From positions 124,001 through 188,000 of the forward strand of contig NZ_JAIKLE010000007.1 in assembly GCF_022267315.1 (NCBI RefSeq): a DNA stretch of 64,000 nucleotides, in the 5' to 3' direction. Shown one piece after another: positions 36,229 to 44,249 of the stretch. The stretch's first letter is position 1, and each line of letters begins with the position of its first letter. A program made the translations under genes and the position numbers. The notes under the pieces are model-generated. The model had not been told where the DNA came from. It saw only the letters and a program-made list of their open reading frames with translations, and ran no database searches. This DNA is from Maribellus maritimus (GTDB taxonomy: Bacteria > Bacteroidota > Bacteroidia > Bacteroidales > Prolixibacteraceae).

Positions 36229-36456
36229 GCATCATTCTATCCAGGGATACGGTCATTCTATCTTGAGATATGATCATCCTATCCTTGGATATGATCGTTG
36301 TAGCCCGGGATATGATCATCCTATCCCTGTTTTTTGCAACAAAAACTGCTGTTTTATGACGAAAAACCGGGATATCATCACGCTATCCCTGGATATAATC
36401 ATTGTAGCCAGGGATAGAATCACTGTATCCCGCGCCAGGATCGTCCTATCCCTCTT
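36229..36456. repeat. 21-bp tandem repeat array, each unit with a dyad
   Basis: Nine units of a 21-bp repeat near the consensus TGATCAT-YCTATCC-nnGGATA. Clean units start at 36250, 36271, 36292, 36375, 36396 and 36417; the unit at 36313 is cut short. An AT-rich interruption (about 36331-36366) leaves the phase nearly unchanged (62 bp from unit start to unit start). Most units contain TATCC-2 bases-GGATA, a 12-bp dyad. In one unit both arms changed together (TATCT/AGATA). 21 bp is two helical turns, so a protein binding every unit would sit on one face. No gene function is supported for the reading frames through it. Confidence 0.75.
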
Positions 36457-36752
36457 TCCGAAGCTTTCAAAATCCGCTAATGACGGCACATTGAACAGTT
36501 TTCTACAAAATAAGCATCCCCCGTGCCAAATTTTGCGGAACAGGAAGAAACTCCTTGGTTTTGAAATAAATGATTGTTATTTTTAATGCACAAAAAATCA
36601 GTAACTCATGAACTAAACCTGTTGTGCCACCCATAAACCCACCTCAAAATGAATCGTTCCAAAACACTTCTTAAGATGATTATCCATGGCCTTTCTGAAA
36701 ACATAGATCTCAAAAAAGTTGGTCTATCCACCCGAAATTGCAAATTGCCTTG
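36457..36752. other. Intergenic between repeat array and repeat A
   Basis: No supported gene. It contains CCCGAAATTGCAAATTGCCTTGCGGG near 36731-36756, which can fold into an imperfect hairpin leading into repeat A. The open frames here on both strands have no recognisable protein. Confidence 0.4.
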
Positions 36753-36845
36753 CGGGATTCGTGCTATGTCCTTGCTGGATTCTCCCATCGCAGCTCGGTC
36801 CGGACGTGAACGCTCTCCGATTCCGCTCCGCAACATAGTGTGCCG
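36753..36845. repeat. Dispersed palindromic repeat, copy A
   Basis: About 93 bases that align with copy B (38967-39068). Shared words, in order: CGGG, TTCG, GGATTCTC, CATCG, GACG, CTCTCCGA, CCG and AACAT. Lies ahead of the T9SS-sorted protein gene. Confidence 0.55.
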
Positions 36846-36966
36846 GGAAGTAAAGAATCGGCATTTTTTTAGTCCTTTGCGTACTGTAGTTAAGTTGGTG
36901 GAACCGATCCGATCCAATAAGATCATTATACTTACATTAAATACTAACTTTTAAATTTAAATTATC

Positions 36967-37692
36967 ATGAAAAAAATTACATTTATTATTGGACTTTCCT
37001 TAATGACAATTATTTCTTATTCCCAGGATATTTTCAAAAAGTCTTATTTGCATTATACAGACAAAGTTGAAGTTGAGGGTACAAATAGTTCTTGGACTGC
37101 GTCTGGATATCATATTGCCTCAGGAGATAAAATTTCAATTGTTGCAAATGGTTTCGTAAAATATAACTCAAACATTAATTATTGTAATCCTACGGGTTTG
37201 GGAGTTCTTGGAAAATCAAGTTATGTAAGTGAAGATTTTCCTCAAGTTGCTCTATTAGGAAAAATTGGAGAAAGTGGTACTCCGTTTTTAGTTGGAGAAG
37301 AAATTACTTTTGATGCAAATGTGTCTGGAGAGTTGTTCCTTATCGTAAATGAGTATATTTTTAGTGACAATGATGGTGAATTTGTTGCATTTATCTTTAA
37401 AAACGAAGTATCGGATAATACTTCATCTACAATGACAACAGAATCAATTAATTCATTTGTAATTTATCCAAATCCATCCCAAAATTTAATAAATATTGAT
37501 TTTGAAGATTTCGGGAGAAAAGCAACTGTGCTTGAGGTTTTCGATGTTCAAGGTAAAAAACTATATTACAACGATGTTTTGCACACAAAAATAACAATTG
37601 ATATTTCTGATTTTCCTGTTGGTACTTATATTGCAAAATTGAAGGATAATGACGGGATTATTATGGGCACATCAAGATTCATCAAAAATTGA
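36967..37692 (+). CDS. Secreted protein with type IX sorting domain
   Basis: 241 residues. A signal peptide (MKKITFIIGLSLMTIISYSQ) is followed by a beta-rich region of about 125 residues (GYHIASGDKISIVANG, GELFLIVNEYIF). This region resembles the small PA14/LecA-like beta-sandwich modules that bind sugars, but I cannot name it. The last 75 residues are a type A T9SS C-terminal domain: FVIYPNPSQNLINID, LEVFDVQGKKLYY, FPVGTYIAKL. The product should be exported across the outer membrane by the type IX system and attached or released at the surface. Flanked by dispersed repeats on both sides. Confidence 0.85.
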   Translation: MKKITFIIGLSLMTIISYSQDIFKKSYLHYTDKVEVEGTNSSWTASGYHIASGDKISIVANGFVKYNSNINYCNPTGLGVLGKSSYVSEDFPQVALLGKIGESGTPFLVGEEITFDANVSGELFLIVNEYIFSDNDGEFVAFIFKNEVSDNTSSTMTTESINSFVIYPNPSQNLINIDFEDFGRKATVLEVFDVQGKKLYYNDVLHTKITIDISDFPVGTYIAKLKDNDGIIMGTSRFIKN

Positions 37693-37701
37693 GCGCAGAT
37701 C

Positions 37702-37884
37702 ACAACATTTTTTTTGAGTAGTTTGTATGTAATGGTTTGATTATTAGGATTTATATCCCGATTAGGCAGCGCAGCGTTTGACAGGACGTGACTGATAAGT
37801 CAGACCTTTCGCTCGCTTTTTTAGGGGCTGGCTGAATTTCTTTTTCAAAATTCCTCCGACAACATGTATTAACTGTTACCAACT
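37702..37884. repeat. Dispersed palindromic repeat, copy C (partial match)
   Basis: Fills the space between two orphan genes. Its right end (CTCCGACAACATGTATTAACTGTTACC) matches the right end of copy B (CCCCGATAACATGTATCAACCGT) with few changes. Inside lies a hairpin TGACT-GATA-AGTCA within longer imperfect arms. The repeat ends about ten bases before the next start codon. Confidence 0.5.
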
Positions 37885-37893
37885 ATTTTGAAG

Positions 37894-38934
37894 ATGAAGC
37901 AAATACTATCGATATTATTTTTAATCAGTTGTTTCGGACTAATATCCTGTTCTGAGAAAAACAATTTAAATGATGGATACTATTTCTCAACTGAAGAACT
38001 GGATCATTTAATTTATATTAAAAGTGACACTTTAATTTTTGAGAATATCTTAGGCATCGATACTTTCACCTATTTGTTTCAGGGAAAAAATCAAATAATT
38101 TTGTCTCCAATAAACATTAAAGATTCAATAATTATCTTTGAATATAACTTCCACTCCGACGGTTTAGAATTATTCGTGGGAGACACGTTGATGAGATTTA
38201 AACAAACTTCCTTTAACAATGCGACTGACTTTTATATTAATTCCAAAGGTTTTCAAATAAACGTACCTTATTTCGAAAATCCTCAATTTATTGCAAAGCA
38301 AAATCTTGTTGTTACTCTTCTTGTTGCAACAAAGAACGATTCCTTAGAGCTGGAACTAGATGAAAATCAAACTGATATTGGGAGTATAAAAAACGATTTT
38401 CAATCTGCTCTTGACAAGTTTGACGAGGTCGAAAAACCTCTTGTAACCTTGAGATTATTTGTTGATAAAGATTTTGAAGTTAAAAGGTTGGAACCAATTC
38501 TTAGGAAAACAACAGGTTTGTTTCGGGAGATTGCTTTTGTAGTTAAGCCATCATTTAAACAACATAAAAGATACGGTTCTCAATATTTTTCATTCTTTGA
38601 CTATGTATTTTTTGCAAACGATTCAATACATATTAAATTCATCGACAAACATAATTTTCAAATTAATACCAAAGACAATATAAATTCAAATAGTATTAGT
38701 GCAAAAATGGAGAGTGCTGAGTACACTTTTATAAAACTACTGTTAAAAGATGGAATGAGTGTTCAAGAATACATCGAAGTAAAGAATGTAGTTTATTCAA
38801 CAATTGACTCATTAAGAGATAAATATTCTCTTGAAACTGTTGGTTGTTTATTTAATGAAATAGATAGTGAAATTGAGCATAAAAATATTAGGGAAAAATA
38901 TCCAAGATTGGTAATAATTGAAAATGAAAAATAA
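37894..38934 (+). CDS. Lipoprotein, unknown function
   Basis: 346 residues from the ATG at 37894; a TTG two codons earlier is in frame but less likely. The N-terminus KQILSILFLISCFGLISCSEK is a lipoprotein signal with cleavage before the cysteine. A central segment (KPLVTLRLFVDKDFEVKRLEPILRKTTGLFREIAFVVKP) resembles the paired beta-strand units of ExbD/TolR-like periplasmic domains, which is only a suggestion. No firm family. It is packed tightly between repeats C and B like a gene cassette. Confidence 0.65.
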   Translation: MKQILSILFLISCFGLISCSEKNNLNDGYYFSTEELDHLIYIKSDTLIFENILGIDTFTYLFQGKNQIILSPINIKDSIIIFEYNFHSDGLELFVGDTLMRFKQTSFNNATDFYINSKGFQINVPYFENPQFIAKQNLVVTLLVATKNDSLELELDENQTDIGSIKNDFQSALDKFDEVEKPLVTLRLFVDKDFEVKRLEPILRKTTGLFREIAFVVKPSFKQHKRYGSQYFSFFDYVFFANDSIHIKFIDKHNFQINTKDNINSNSISAKMESAEYTFIKLLLKDGMSVQEYIEVKNVVYSTIDSLRDKYSLETVGCLFNEIDSEIEHKNIREKYPRLVIIENEK

Positions 38935-38938
38935 AAAC

Positions 38939-39068
38939 TGGTGGTAGCACGTGGTATAAGAAATAACGGGTTCGGTAGTACGCCAATTGCGGATTCTCGC
39001 ATCGTCGTTCAGTTCTGACGAACAGGAAAGCTCTCCGAAATCCGCCCCGATAACATGTATCAACCGTC
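38939..39068. repeat. Dispersed palindromic repeat, copy B
   Basis: Begins about five bases after the lipoprotein stop codon. The outer ends are imperfect inverted repeats (GGTAGCACGTGGTAT at the left; ATAACATGTATCAACC at the right). Inside them GCGGATTCTCG (38989-38999) pairs with CCGAAATCCGC, and a central hairpin TCGTTCAG/CTGACGA lies between. The layout of nested arms resembles an integron attC site, though no canonical core site was found. Homologous to copy A over about 95 bases. Confidence 0.55.
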
Positions 39069-39209
39069 AGATTGTCTTCTAAAAACCGTGTAATTCGCTA
39101 AAATAGTTTGACAGATTTATACTTAATTTTAAAAAATCTGCAATCCGTCTCAACAGAAGTTTCCGGGGGAAGGTGGATTTACTCCTGCTCGTTTTACTTT
39201 ATCCCTGCT

Positions 39210-40364
39210 TTATTTCTTATATTTCATTAGCATGATTACAGGATTTGATTCCTCGTTCAGGCCAGCTGCAATTTCCTTTAATTTGCCCTTTAATTCATCA
39301 TTTTTATAAGCTTCGGCAAGTTGGAAGGCTTCCAGGTTTTGGAAGGCCGCAATTTCACTATTTAACGGGTGTGAAGTCATATCTACTGTTTTTCTTTTAA
39401 CAAAATCTCCATTGAGTACAGCCGGTTTAAATACAGCATTTTCCTGCCTGTCGTACATTAAATCGTTGATCGGAAATCCTCTTCCTGTTGTAAAGTCAAA
39501 TATTTTTTTTACGGTTTTCATAAAATAAAAACGGTCGGTAAGGGCCCCCATCGTAAGAAATATTTCAGGATTTGTAGTGGTTTTTTTTACAAGAAAGGGG
39601 ATTAGTTTATTTTCCTTAGCGATATAGTTATAAACGGTATCAGAGGATGTTTCAACAAGCAGCCAATTGTTCTGATATGGAATTAACGGGGGCACAAAAG
39701 TTGCTGCAAACCCATCTCCTTCCTGTACAGCCGGTGTTTTAATCACATCAAAAGGAATTGAAATATTCCGGGTAACACTCCCATCTTGTTTTGATATAAT
39801 CATATGGAAAGAATCATTCCCTTTGTTCCCGCCATCTTTGTATAACGTCAGCTCGTTGTAACAAATCAGATTGTCCGTATCATAATTGAATACATTTACA
39901 TACCTGATGTTTTCCGCATGGTTAAAACTTCGTTTGAAGTTGCCAAACAAGTCATACACCAATATCTTTTTCGTTGAAAAACAATTGATAAATAGTTGAT
40001 TGTTCTCTTCATCCAGAACAATATCAGTTAAATGACCATATTCTTCAGGACCTTTGCCCATTCTGTTTATCTTTCTTAATGCTTTACCTGTTTTTCTGTC
40101 AAAAACAAAGATATTCCCATCGTTGCTCCAGTTTTTTGTTAATATAAATTGCTCGCCTATTGCCATTACAACCCCCTGAGTAACAAATTTATCATTCGTT
40201 TCCAACGGGATGTATTCTACATCCATAAAATCCTGAAGAATCAGCTCCATCTCAGGATAAGTTGCTGTCGGGTCAATTGAGATAAGAACATCCTGTGTGT
40301 CAGATTGCCTGCAGCCTGCCAGTACAAAAAGGATGACTGCCAAAGTTGTAATTTTGTTTTTCAT
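39210..40364 (-). CDS. 6-bladed beta-propeller lipoprotein
   Basis: About 384 residues from the ATG at 40364, which begins the lipoprotein signal KNKITTLAVILFVLAGC; ten further codons upstream are in frame but lack signal character. The mature part follows the Bacteroidota 6-bladed beta-propeller (DUF5128/NHL-like) pattern: VEYIPLETNDK, ILTKNWSNDGNIFVFDRKTGKALRKI, GKGPEEYGHLTDIVLDEENNQLFI, ILVYDLFGNFKRSF. Such proteins are surface or periplasmic lipoproteins of unknown ligand. It stands alone, facing the repeat-flanked genes. Confidence 0.85.
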   Translation of the reverse strand: MKNKITTLAVILFVLAGCRQSDTQDVLISIDPTATYPEMELILQDFMDVEYIPLETNDKFVTQGVVMAIGEQFILTKNWSNDGNIFVFDRKTGKALRKINRMGKGPEEYGHLTDIVLDEENNQLFINCFSTKKILVYDLFGNFKRSFNHAENIRYVNVFNYDTDNLICYNELTLYKDGGNKGNDSFHMIISKQDGSVTRNISIPFDVIKTPAVQEGDGFAATFVPPLIPYQNNWLLVETSSDTVYNYIAKENKLIPFLVKKTTTNPEIFLTMGALTDRFYFMKTVKKIFDFTTGRGFPINDLMYDRQENAVFKPAVLNGDFVKRKTVDMTSHPLNSEIAAFQNLEAFQLAEAYKNDELKGKLKEIAAGLNEESNPVIMLMKYKK

Positions 40365-40920
40365 TCGTTTACATTGTCTATTTAGTACGGTCACTCGTGG
40401 AATCCATATGTAATTTTAATATCATCTTATATGTAAATATCAATATTTGCTTGTTTCATTGCAGTATTTATATTGACCTGCTTTATATCTTGATGTAAAA
40501 CAAACTCTTACATTATCCGCGAAAAGAACAAAAGTCAAAATATTTATTTCTTTTTTTGTCAACATTTTCCGTTACAACGCTTGCGGGATTTAGCTTGCAG
40601 GTGCCTTGTCTTTTTTTGTAAAAATATAAAATTCAACTTGTTTTATTCGTTGCCGGCAAAAGAATATAAACTAAAGTTTGATATTTAGGGATGTTAGTTG
40701 TTCAGTTTATAAATAGTCATTGTTGTATCATGCATATGGATTTGATATTTTTGTTTTGGGATTAAGCATTAAAAACCGGCTCTAAAAATTTCAGGGCGTT
40801 AAAAAAAAGCCCAACTTCGCTGACACAAAATTGCAACCGATGCTTACCAAAATTTATAAGAAAAAGTATCAATGAAAAAATCAGCGGTGGAACTAAAAAA
40901 TGAAAAAGTAAATAAAACAC
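40365..40920. other. Intergenic with repeat fragments
   Basis: About 550 bases without a gene. TTGCGGGATTTAGCTTG near 40580 resembles part of repeat copy A. GGGC-GTTAAAAAAAA-GCCC near 40794-40813 is a small hairpin. Probably remnants of the same repeat family; no gene seen. Confidence 0.4.
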
Positions 40921-41349
40921 ATGAAAATATATAAAGCAACGCATATTACTGAAAACATTGTAAATGCTTTTAGCAAGTTAATTCCACAACTTTCGCCTGA
41001 TAGCCCAATTCCTTCAAAATCTGACCTTGAAGCACTGATCAATTCAGATAACACCATGATTTTTTTAGCCGAAGAAGAAGATATTATTGGCACTTTAACG
41101 GTGGTTCTGAATAGAATTCCAACCGGTAATAAAGCCTGGATTGAGGATGTGGTTGTGGATGAGTCAGCAAGAGGCAAAGGAGTTGGAAAAAAGCTGACAG
41201 CGTTTGCCATTGCATTTGTTTCCGGCAAAGGTATAAGCCAGATTAATTTAACATCTACTCCCGAACGGGTGGCGGCAAATCAACTGTATCAGCAATTAGG
41301 TTTTCGGAAAAGAGAGACAAATGTATACCGGCTAACCTTAAAAGAATAG
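40921..41349 (+). CDS. GNAT-family N-acetyltransferase
   Basis: 142 residues with the GNAT fold: MIFLAEEEDIIGTLTVVL, AWIEDVVVDESARGKGVGKKL (the R/Q-x-x-G-x-G/A acetyl-CoA loop, here RGKGVG), LTSTPERVAANQLYQQLGFRKR. It transfers an acetyl group from acetyl-CoA to an amine; the substrate is unknown. Single gene; the spacer before it is AT-rich and lacks a clear promoter. Next to the DUF2490/CotH operon but with its own context. Confidence 0.88.
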   Translation: MKIYKATHITENIVNAFSKLIPQLSPDSPIPSKSDLEALINSDNTMIFLAEEEDIIGTLTVVLNRIPTGNKAWIEDVVVDESARGKGVGKKLTAFAIAFVSGKGISQINLTSTPERVAANQLYQQLGFRKRETNVYRLTLKE

Positions 41350-41374
41350 AAACACACACAACAACAAAGTGTTT

Positions 41375-41405
41375 TTTGTAACGATTTTTTCTTTCGGTAT
41401 ATTTG
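41375..41405 (+). promoter_or_regulatory. Bacteroidota-type promoter of the DUF2490-cotH operon
   Basis: TTTG at 41375-41378, exactly 19 bases, then TATATTTG at 41398-41405: a full TTTG-N19-TAnnTTTG match, 26 bases before the ATG. Confidence 0.75.
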
Positions 41406-41431
41406 TAAGCATATTTATTTTTTAGTTTTAT

Positions 41432-42136
41432 ATGAAACTTGGCTTCCGGCACTTTAACATAAAATTAAACTTACTTTTTTGCCTGCTTTTATTGTATGTT
41501 TTTTCTTCGGCACAGGAAGAAAAGACGGTACGTGATTTAAATTTGTGGACAGAAGTAAAACTCGAAAAGAAGATAGTTAAAGGTTTGTATTTATCGGCTG
41601 GCCAGCATCTGCGGTTGTTTAAAGATTTTACACAAGTTGACGATTACATCACAGAACTGGAACTTGAGTACAAAATCAACAAAAATTTTACGCTGGGGGC
41701 AGCCGGTCGTTATACAAAAAACAGACATTACAACGACATTGTTGAAAATGATTACCGGTATGATTTTTATCTGGGCTACGACGGAAAACTCAGTCCAAAA
41801 ACCAAGTTATACTACCGGTTTAAATATCAAAAGGAATTTTACGGCTCGGGAGTTTTTGATCCTCATCTGCATTATTATGAAACAACTTTCAGAAATCGTA
41901 TAAAAATCGGATGGGAGTTAAACGATAATCACCGCTTTTATTCATCGGCAGAAATATTCAGGTTAAGCAAAAAGTCGAGAGAGCCTTTTTTTGACAAATA
42001 CAGAATCTTTATCGGTGATGATATTTCGACCGGCTTTGGTGAATTTGATTTGGCTGCCGGCCTTGATCATGAGTTAAACACTAAAAATCCGTGTACCTGT
42101 TTTATTTTGAAAGTAGTGTATAAAATCAGTTTATAG
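41432..42136 (+). CDS. DUF2490 outer-membrane barrel-like protein
   Basis: 234 residues with a signal peptide ending near SSAQ. The mature part is an alternating beta pattern (DLNLWTEVKLEKKIVKGLYLSAGQHLRL, DDYITELELEYKINKNFTLGAAGRYT, DFYLGYDGKL, LYYRFKYQKEF) typical of the DUF2490 family, predicted outer-membrane barrels of unknown role. The C-terminus ends ...YKISL with alternating hydrophobics as in outer-membrane proteins. It is followed after 3 bases by the CotH gene, so the two likely form one unit. Confidence 0.85.
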   Translation: MKLGFRHFNIKLNLLFCLLLLYVFSSAQEEKTVRDLNLWTEVKLEKKIVKGLYLSAGQHLRLFKDFTQVDDYITELELEYKINKNFTLGAAGRYTKNRHYNDIVENDYRYDFYLGYDGKLSPKTKLYYRFKYQKEFYGSGVFDPHLHYYETTFRNRIKIGWELNDNHRFYSSAEIFRLSKKSREPFFDKYRIFIGDDISTGFGEFDLAAGLDHELNTKNPCTCFILKVVYKISL

Positions 42137-42139
42137 CCG

Positions 42140-43636
42140 GTGAGAAAGAAATGGGTCATATATTTTTTAGTGATTTTTGTAACGGGGTGTTATAGGAGCG
42201 AAATTGTTTTTGACACAACGCCGACATCTGATTTGCAAATTGCCCCGCTTATTAAACTCGATGGTAAAAGTTGTTATGCTGATACCGAATTAAATCTGAT
42301 TCGATATTCCATTTCAAAGGATTCGGTTTCCGGTTTTTCTCCTTTAGTTGAATTTAAGGAAAAATCGGAATTATATTTTAACGGCCTGAAGCTGCAAAAC
42401 AACAAAGTAAATCAGCTGGGAGATATGGAAGCAGGCGCAACCAACATTGTTGTTATTAAAAACGGGAATAAGTCGCGTGAGTTTGAATTTGTATTTACAA
42501 CATCGCCGATTGTTCAGGTAATTTATGATTCTGAAATTTATGATGAACCCAAAACCTTGGTTCGAATACATATTTCAGATCCGGAAGAAACAACTGATTT
42601 TTTATCATTTGCAGGGATTGAACATCGCGGGACTTTTTCACGCGGATTCGATAAAAAATCGTTTGGATTTACCTTGTGGAAAAACATGAATAGTACGAGT
42701 GAATATTCAACTTCGCTGTTAAACTTTGGTCGGAACAATGATTGGATTTTGAATGGCGCTATTGTCGATCCTGCCCGCATCAGGAATATGGTTTCTTTTG
42801 AAATATGGAAGGACTTAAAAAACGGGAAGGAAAATGATGATTCGAAACATATCGGAATTCACCCCCGCCCGGTAGAGTTGTTTATGAATAACAGGTTTTG
42901 GGGATTGTATATTTTCTCCGATAATTTAAATCAGGCATTTTTATCTGCCGGAAATGAGGCTGTTTTATACAAAGCGTATGATTGGGCAGACGGTGCTACG
43001 CGGTTCGAAACATACGATTCAAAAGTTTCGCGTAATCGATTCTGGAATGGGTGGGAGCAAAAGATACCCTATTATAAGGAAAAAATCAACTGGGAACCTT
43101 TGAATAAACTATACGAGGTAGCGGTCAATTCCAGCGACGAAAGTTTTAAAAATGATATTTCAGAACTTATTGACATTGATAATTTTATCGATTATTACTT
43201 GTTTTTGAACTTAACATCCGCAATCGATAACACCGGGAAAAACATTTTCCTCTACAAAGAAAATAAACAAGCTCCTTTTACAATTATTCCCTGGGATTTG
43301 GATGGCAGTTGGGGGCTGGTTTACGACGGGACACGAATGGGATACAATTCAGTGTTGTCGAATCGTTTGTTCCAAAGATTATTTGAGACAAATCCCGGCA
43401 ATTTTATTTCAAAATTGAAAAACAGGTGGTTTTATCTGCGGCAGAACAGCTTCAACGAAGTAAATTTGAATGCTGTTTTTGATTCATCTTTTTATAAGCT
43501 GATTTCCTCAGATATTATTCAGATGGAAAATAAAATATGGAATCAGAATCTGAACATGCAGGAAGAACAGGAATACATTCAAAACTGGACAAAAAACCGA
43601 CTGGATTATCTGGATGGGTATTTTGAGAGTTTGTAA
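42140..43636 (+). CDS. CotH kinase-like lipoprotein
   Basis: 498 residues starting at a GTG three bases after the DUF2490 stop. The N-terminus KKWVIYFLVIFVTGC is a lipoprotein signal. The rest matches the CotH family of atypical protein kinases: GIEHRGTFSRGFDKKSF (with the ATP-contacting R/K), DWILNGAIVDPARIRNMVSFEIW, VELFMNNRFWGLYIF, the catalytic-loop-like DIDNFIDYYLFLNL and IPWDLDGSWG (metal-binding D). Spore-coat CotH phosphorylates coat proteins; a surface lipoprotein in a non-sporulating Bacteroidota must have another target. The neighbouring barrel is a plausible partner. Confidence 0.87.
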   Translation: MRKKWVIYFLVIFVTGCYRSEIVFDTTPTSDLQIAPLIKLDGKSCYADTELNLIRYSISKDSVSGFSPLVEFKEKSELYFNGLKLQNNKVNQLGDMEAGATNIVVIKNGNKSREFEFVFTTSPIVQVIYDSEIYDEPKTLVRIHISDPEETTDFLSFAGIEHRGTFSRGFDKKSFGFTLWKNMNSTSEYSTSLLNFGRNNDWILNGAIVDPARIRNMVSFEIWKDLKNGKENDDSKHIGIHPRPVELFMNNRFWGLYIFSDNLNQAFLSAGNEAVLYKAYDWADGATRFETYDSKVSRNRFWNGWEQKIPYYKEKINWEPLNKLYEVAVNSSDESFKNDISELIDIDNFIDYYLFLNLTSAIDNTGKNIFLYKENKQAPFTIIPWDLDGSWGLVYDGTRMGYNSVLSNRLFQRLFETNPGNFISKLKNRWFYLRQNSFNEVNLNAVFDSSFYKLISSDIIQMENKIWNQNLNMQEEQEYIQNWTKNRLDYLDGYFESL

Positions 43637-43652
43637 CAATTGACAGGTTTGA

Positions 43653-44234
43653 TCAGAAATATTTATCAATTCCACCAAACCCGATTTGTTTATTCTCCTT
43701 TGTTTTTTTGATAAAATTATTGAGCCTTTTTTCAAATTCTTCCGGGCGTATTCGCGCGATATCAACATAAGCAATCCGAATTCTTTTATAAGCATCAGAA
43801 TACCTGCTGTAGTTTTCCCATACAGTCTTGTCGGATTTTAAACGCTCTAAAATATCATCGGGAAAAATAAATTCTTCCTGCTGAATTTTTCTTGCAGTTT
43901 CCGTTACCGAAGGATGTAGCATATTGTTTTCCAGCAGCCACTTTATTCTCTCCTTATTTTGTTGCGAAAAACTGCTTTTGGGATTTCGGGGAGTAAACCG
44001 CTGCATGCTGCTGTTTTTGTCGTACGTTTTTATGGTGCTGTCAATCCAGCCAAAACAAAGTGCTTCCTCAACAGCGTCGTTATATACGATTCTTGGCTTT
44101 CCGGAATCTTTATGCGGATATATCAACCATATGGATTTCTCTTTGTCGAAATTATTTTTCAGCCACTTTCTCCAGTCTTTTCGGTTTGAAACATAGAGCG
44201 TTTTTATTTCTTTTGCGTTTGATGATGGTACCAT
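43653..44234 (-). CDS. YdeI/OmpD-associated family protein
   Basis: 193 residues with the typical YdeI pattern: an N-terminal domain with WRKWLKNNFDKEKSIWLIYPHK, VYNDAVEEALCFGWIDSTIK and RFTPRNPKSSFSQQNKER, and a C-terminal bacteriocin-protection-like tail (WENYSRYSDAYKRIRIAYVDIARIRPEEFEKRL). The molecular role of the family is not established; in enterics it is tied to antimicrobial peptide resistance. Converges with cotH, with 16 bases between stops. Confidence 0.88.
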   Translation of the reverse strand: MVPSSNAKEIKTLYVSNRKDWRKWLKNNFDKEKSIWLIYPHKDSGKPRIVYNDAVEEALCFGWIDSTIKTYDKNSSMQRFTPRNPKSSFSQQNKERIKWLLENNMLHPSVTETARKIQQEEFIFPDDILERLKSDKTVWENYSRYSDAYKRIRIAYVDIARIRPEEFEKRLNNFIKKTKENKQIGFGGIDKYF

Positions 44235-44249
44235 GAAGTTTTGTTTTTG

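Noticed and set aside
36229-36456. CRISPR array
   Set aside because: Units are adjoining 21-mers without unique spacers, and no cas genes are present.
36125-36586. 153-codon plus-strand frame through the 21-bp array
   Set aside because: Its heptad-like amino acid repeats come only from the 21-bp period; composition is poor and no family is seen.
36606-36926. 106-codon minus-strand frame over repeat copy A
   Set aside because: Covers a dispersed repeat, is rich in Arg and Ser, has no family and no promoter.
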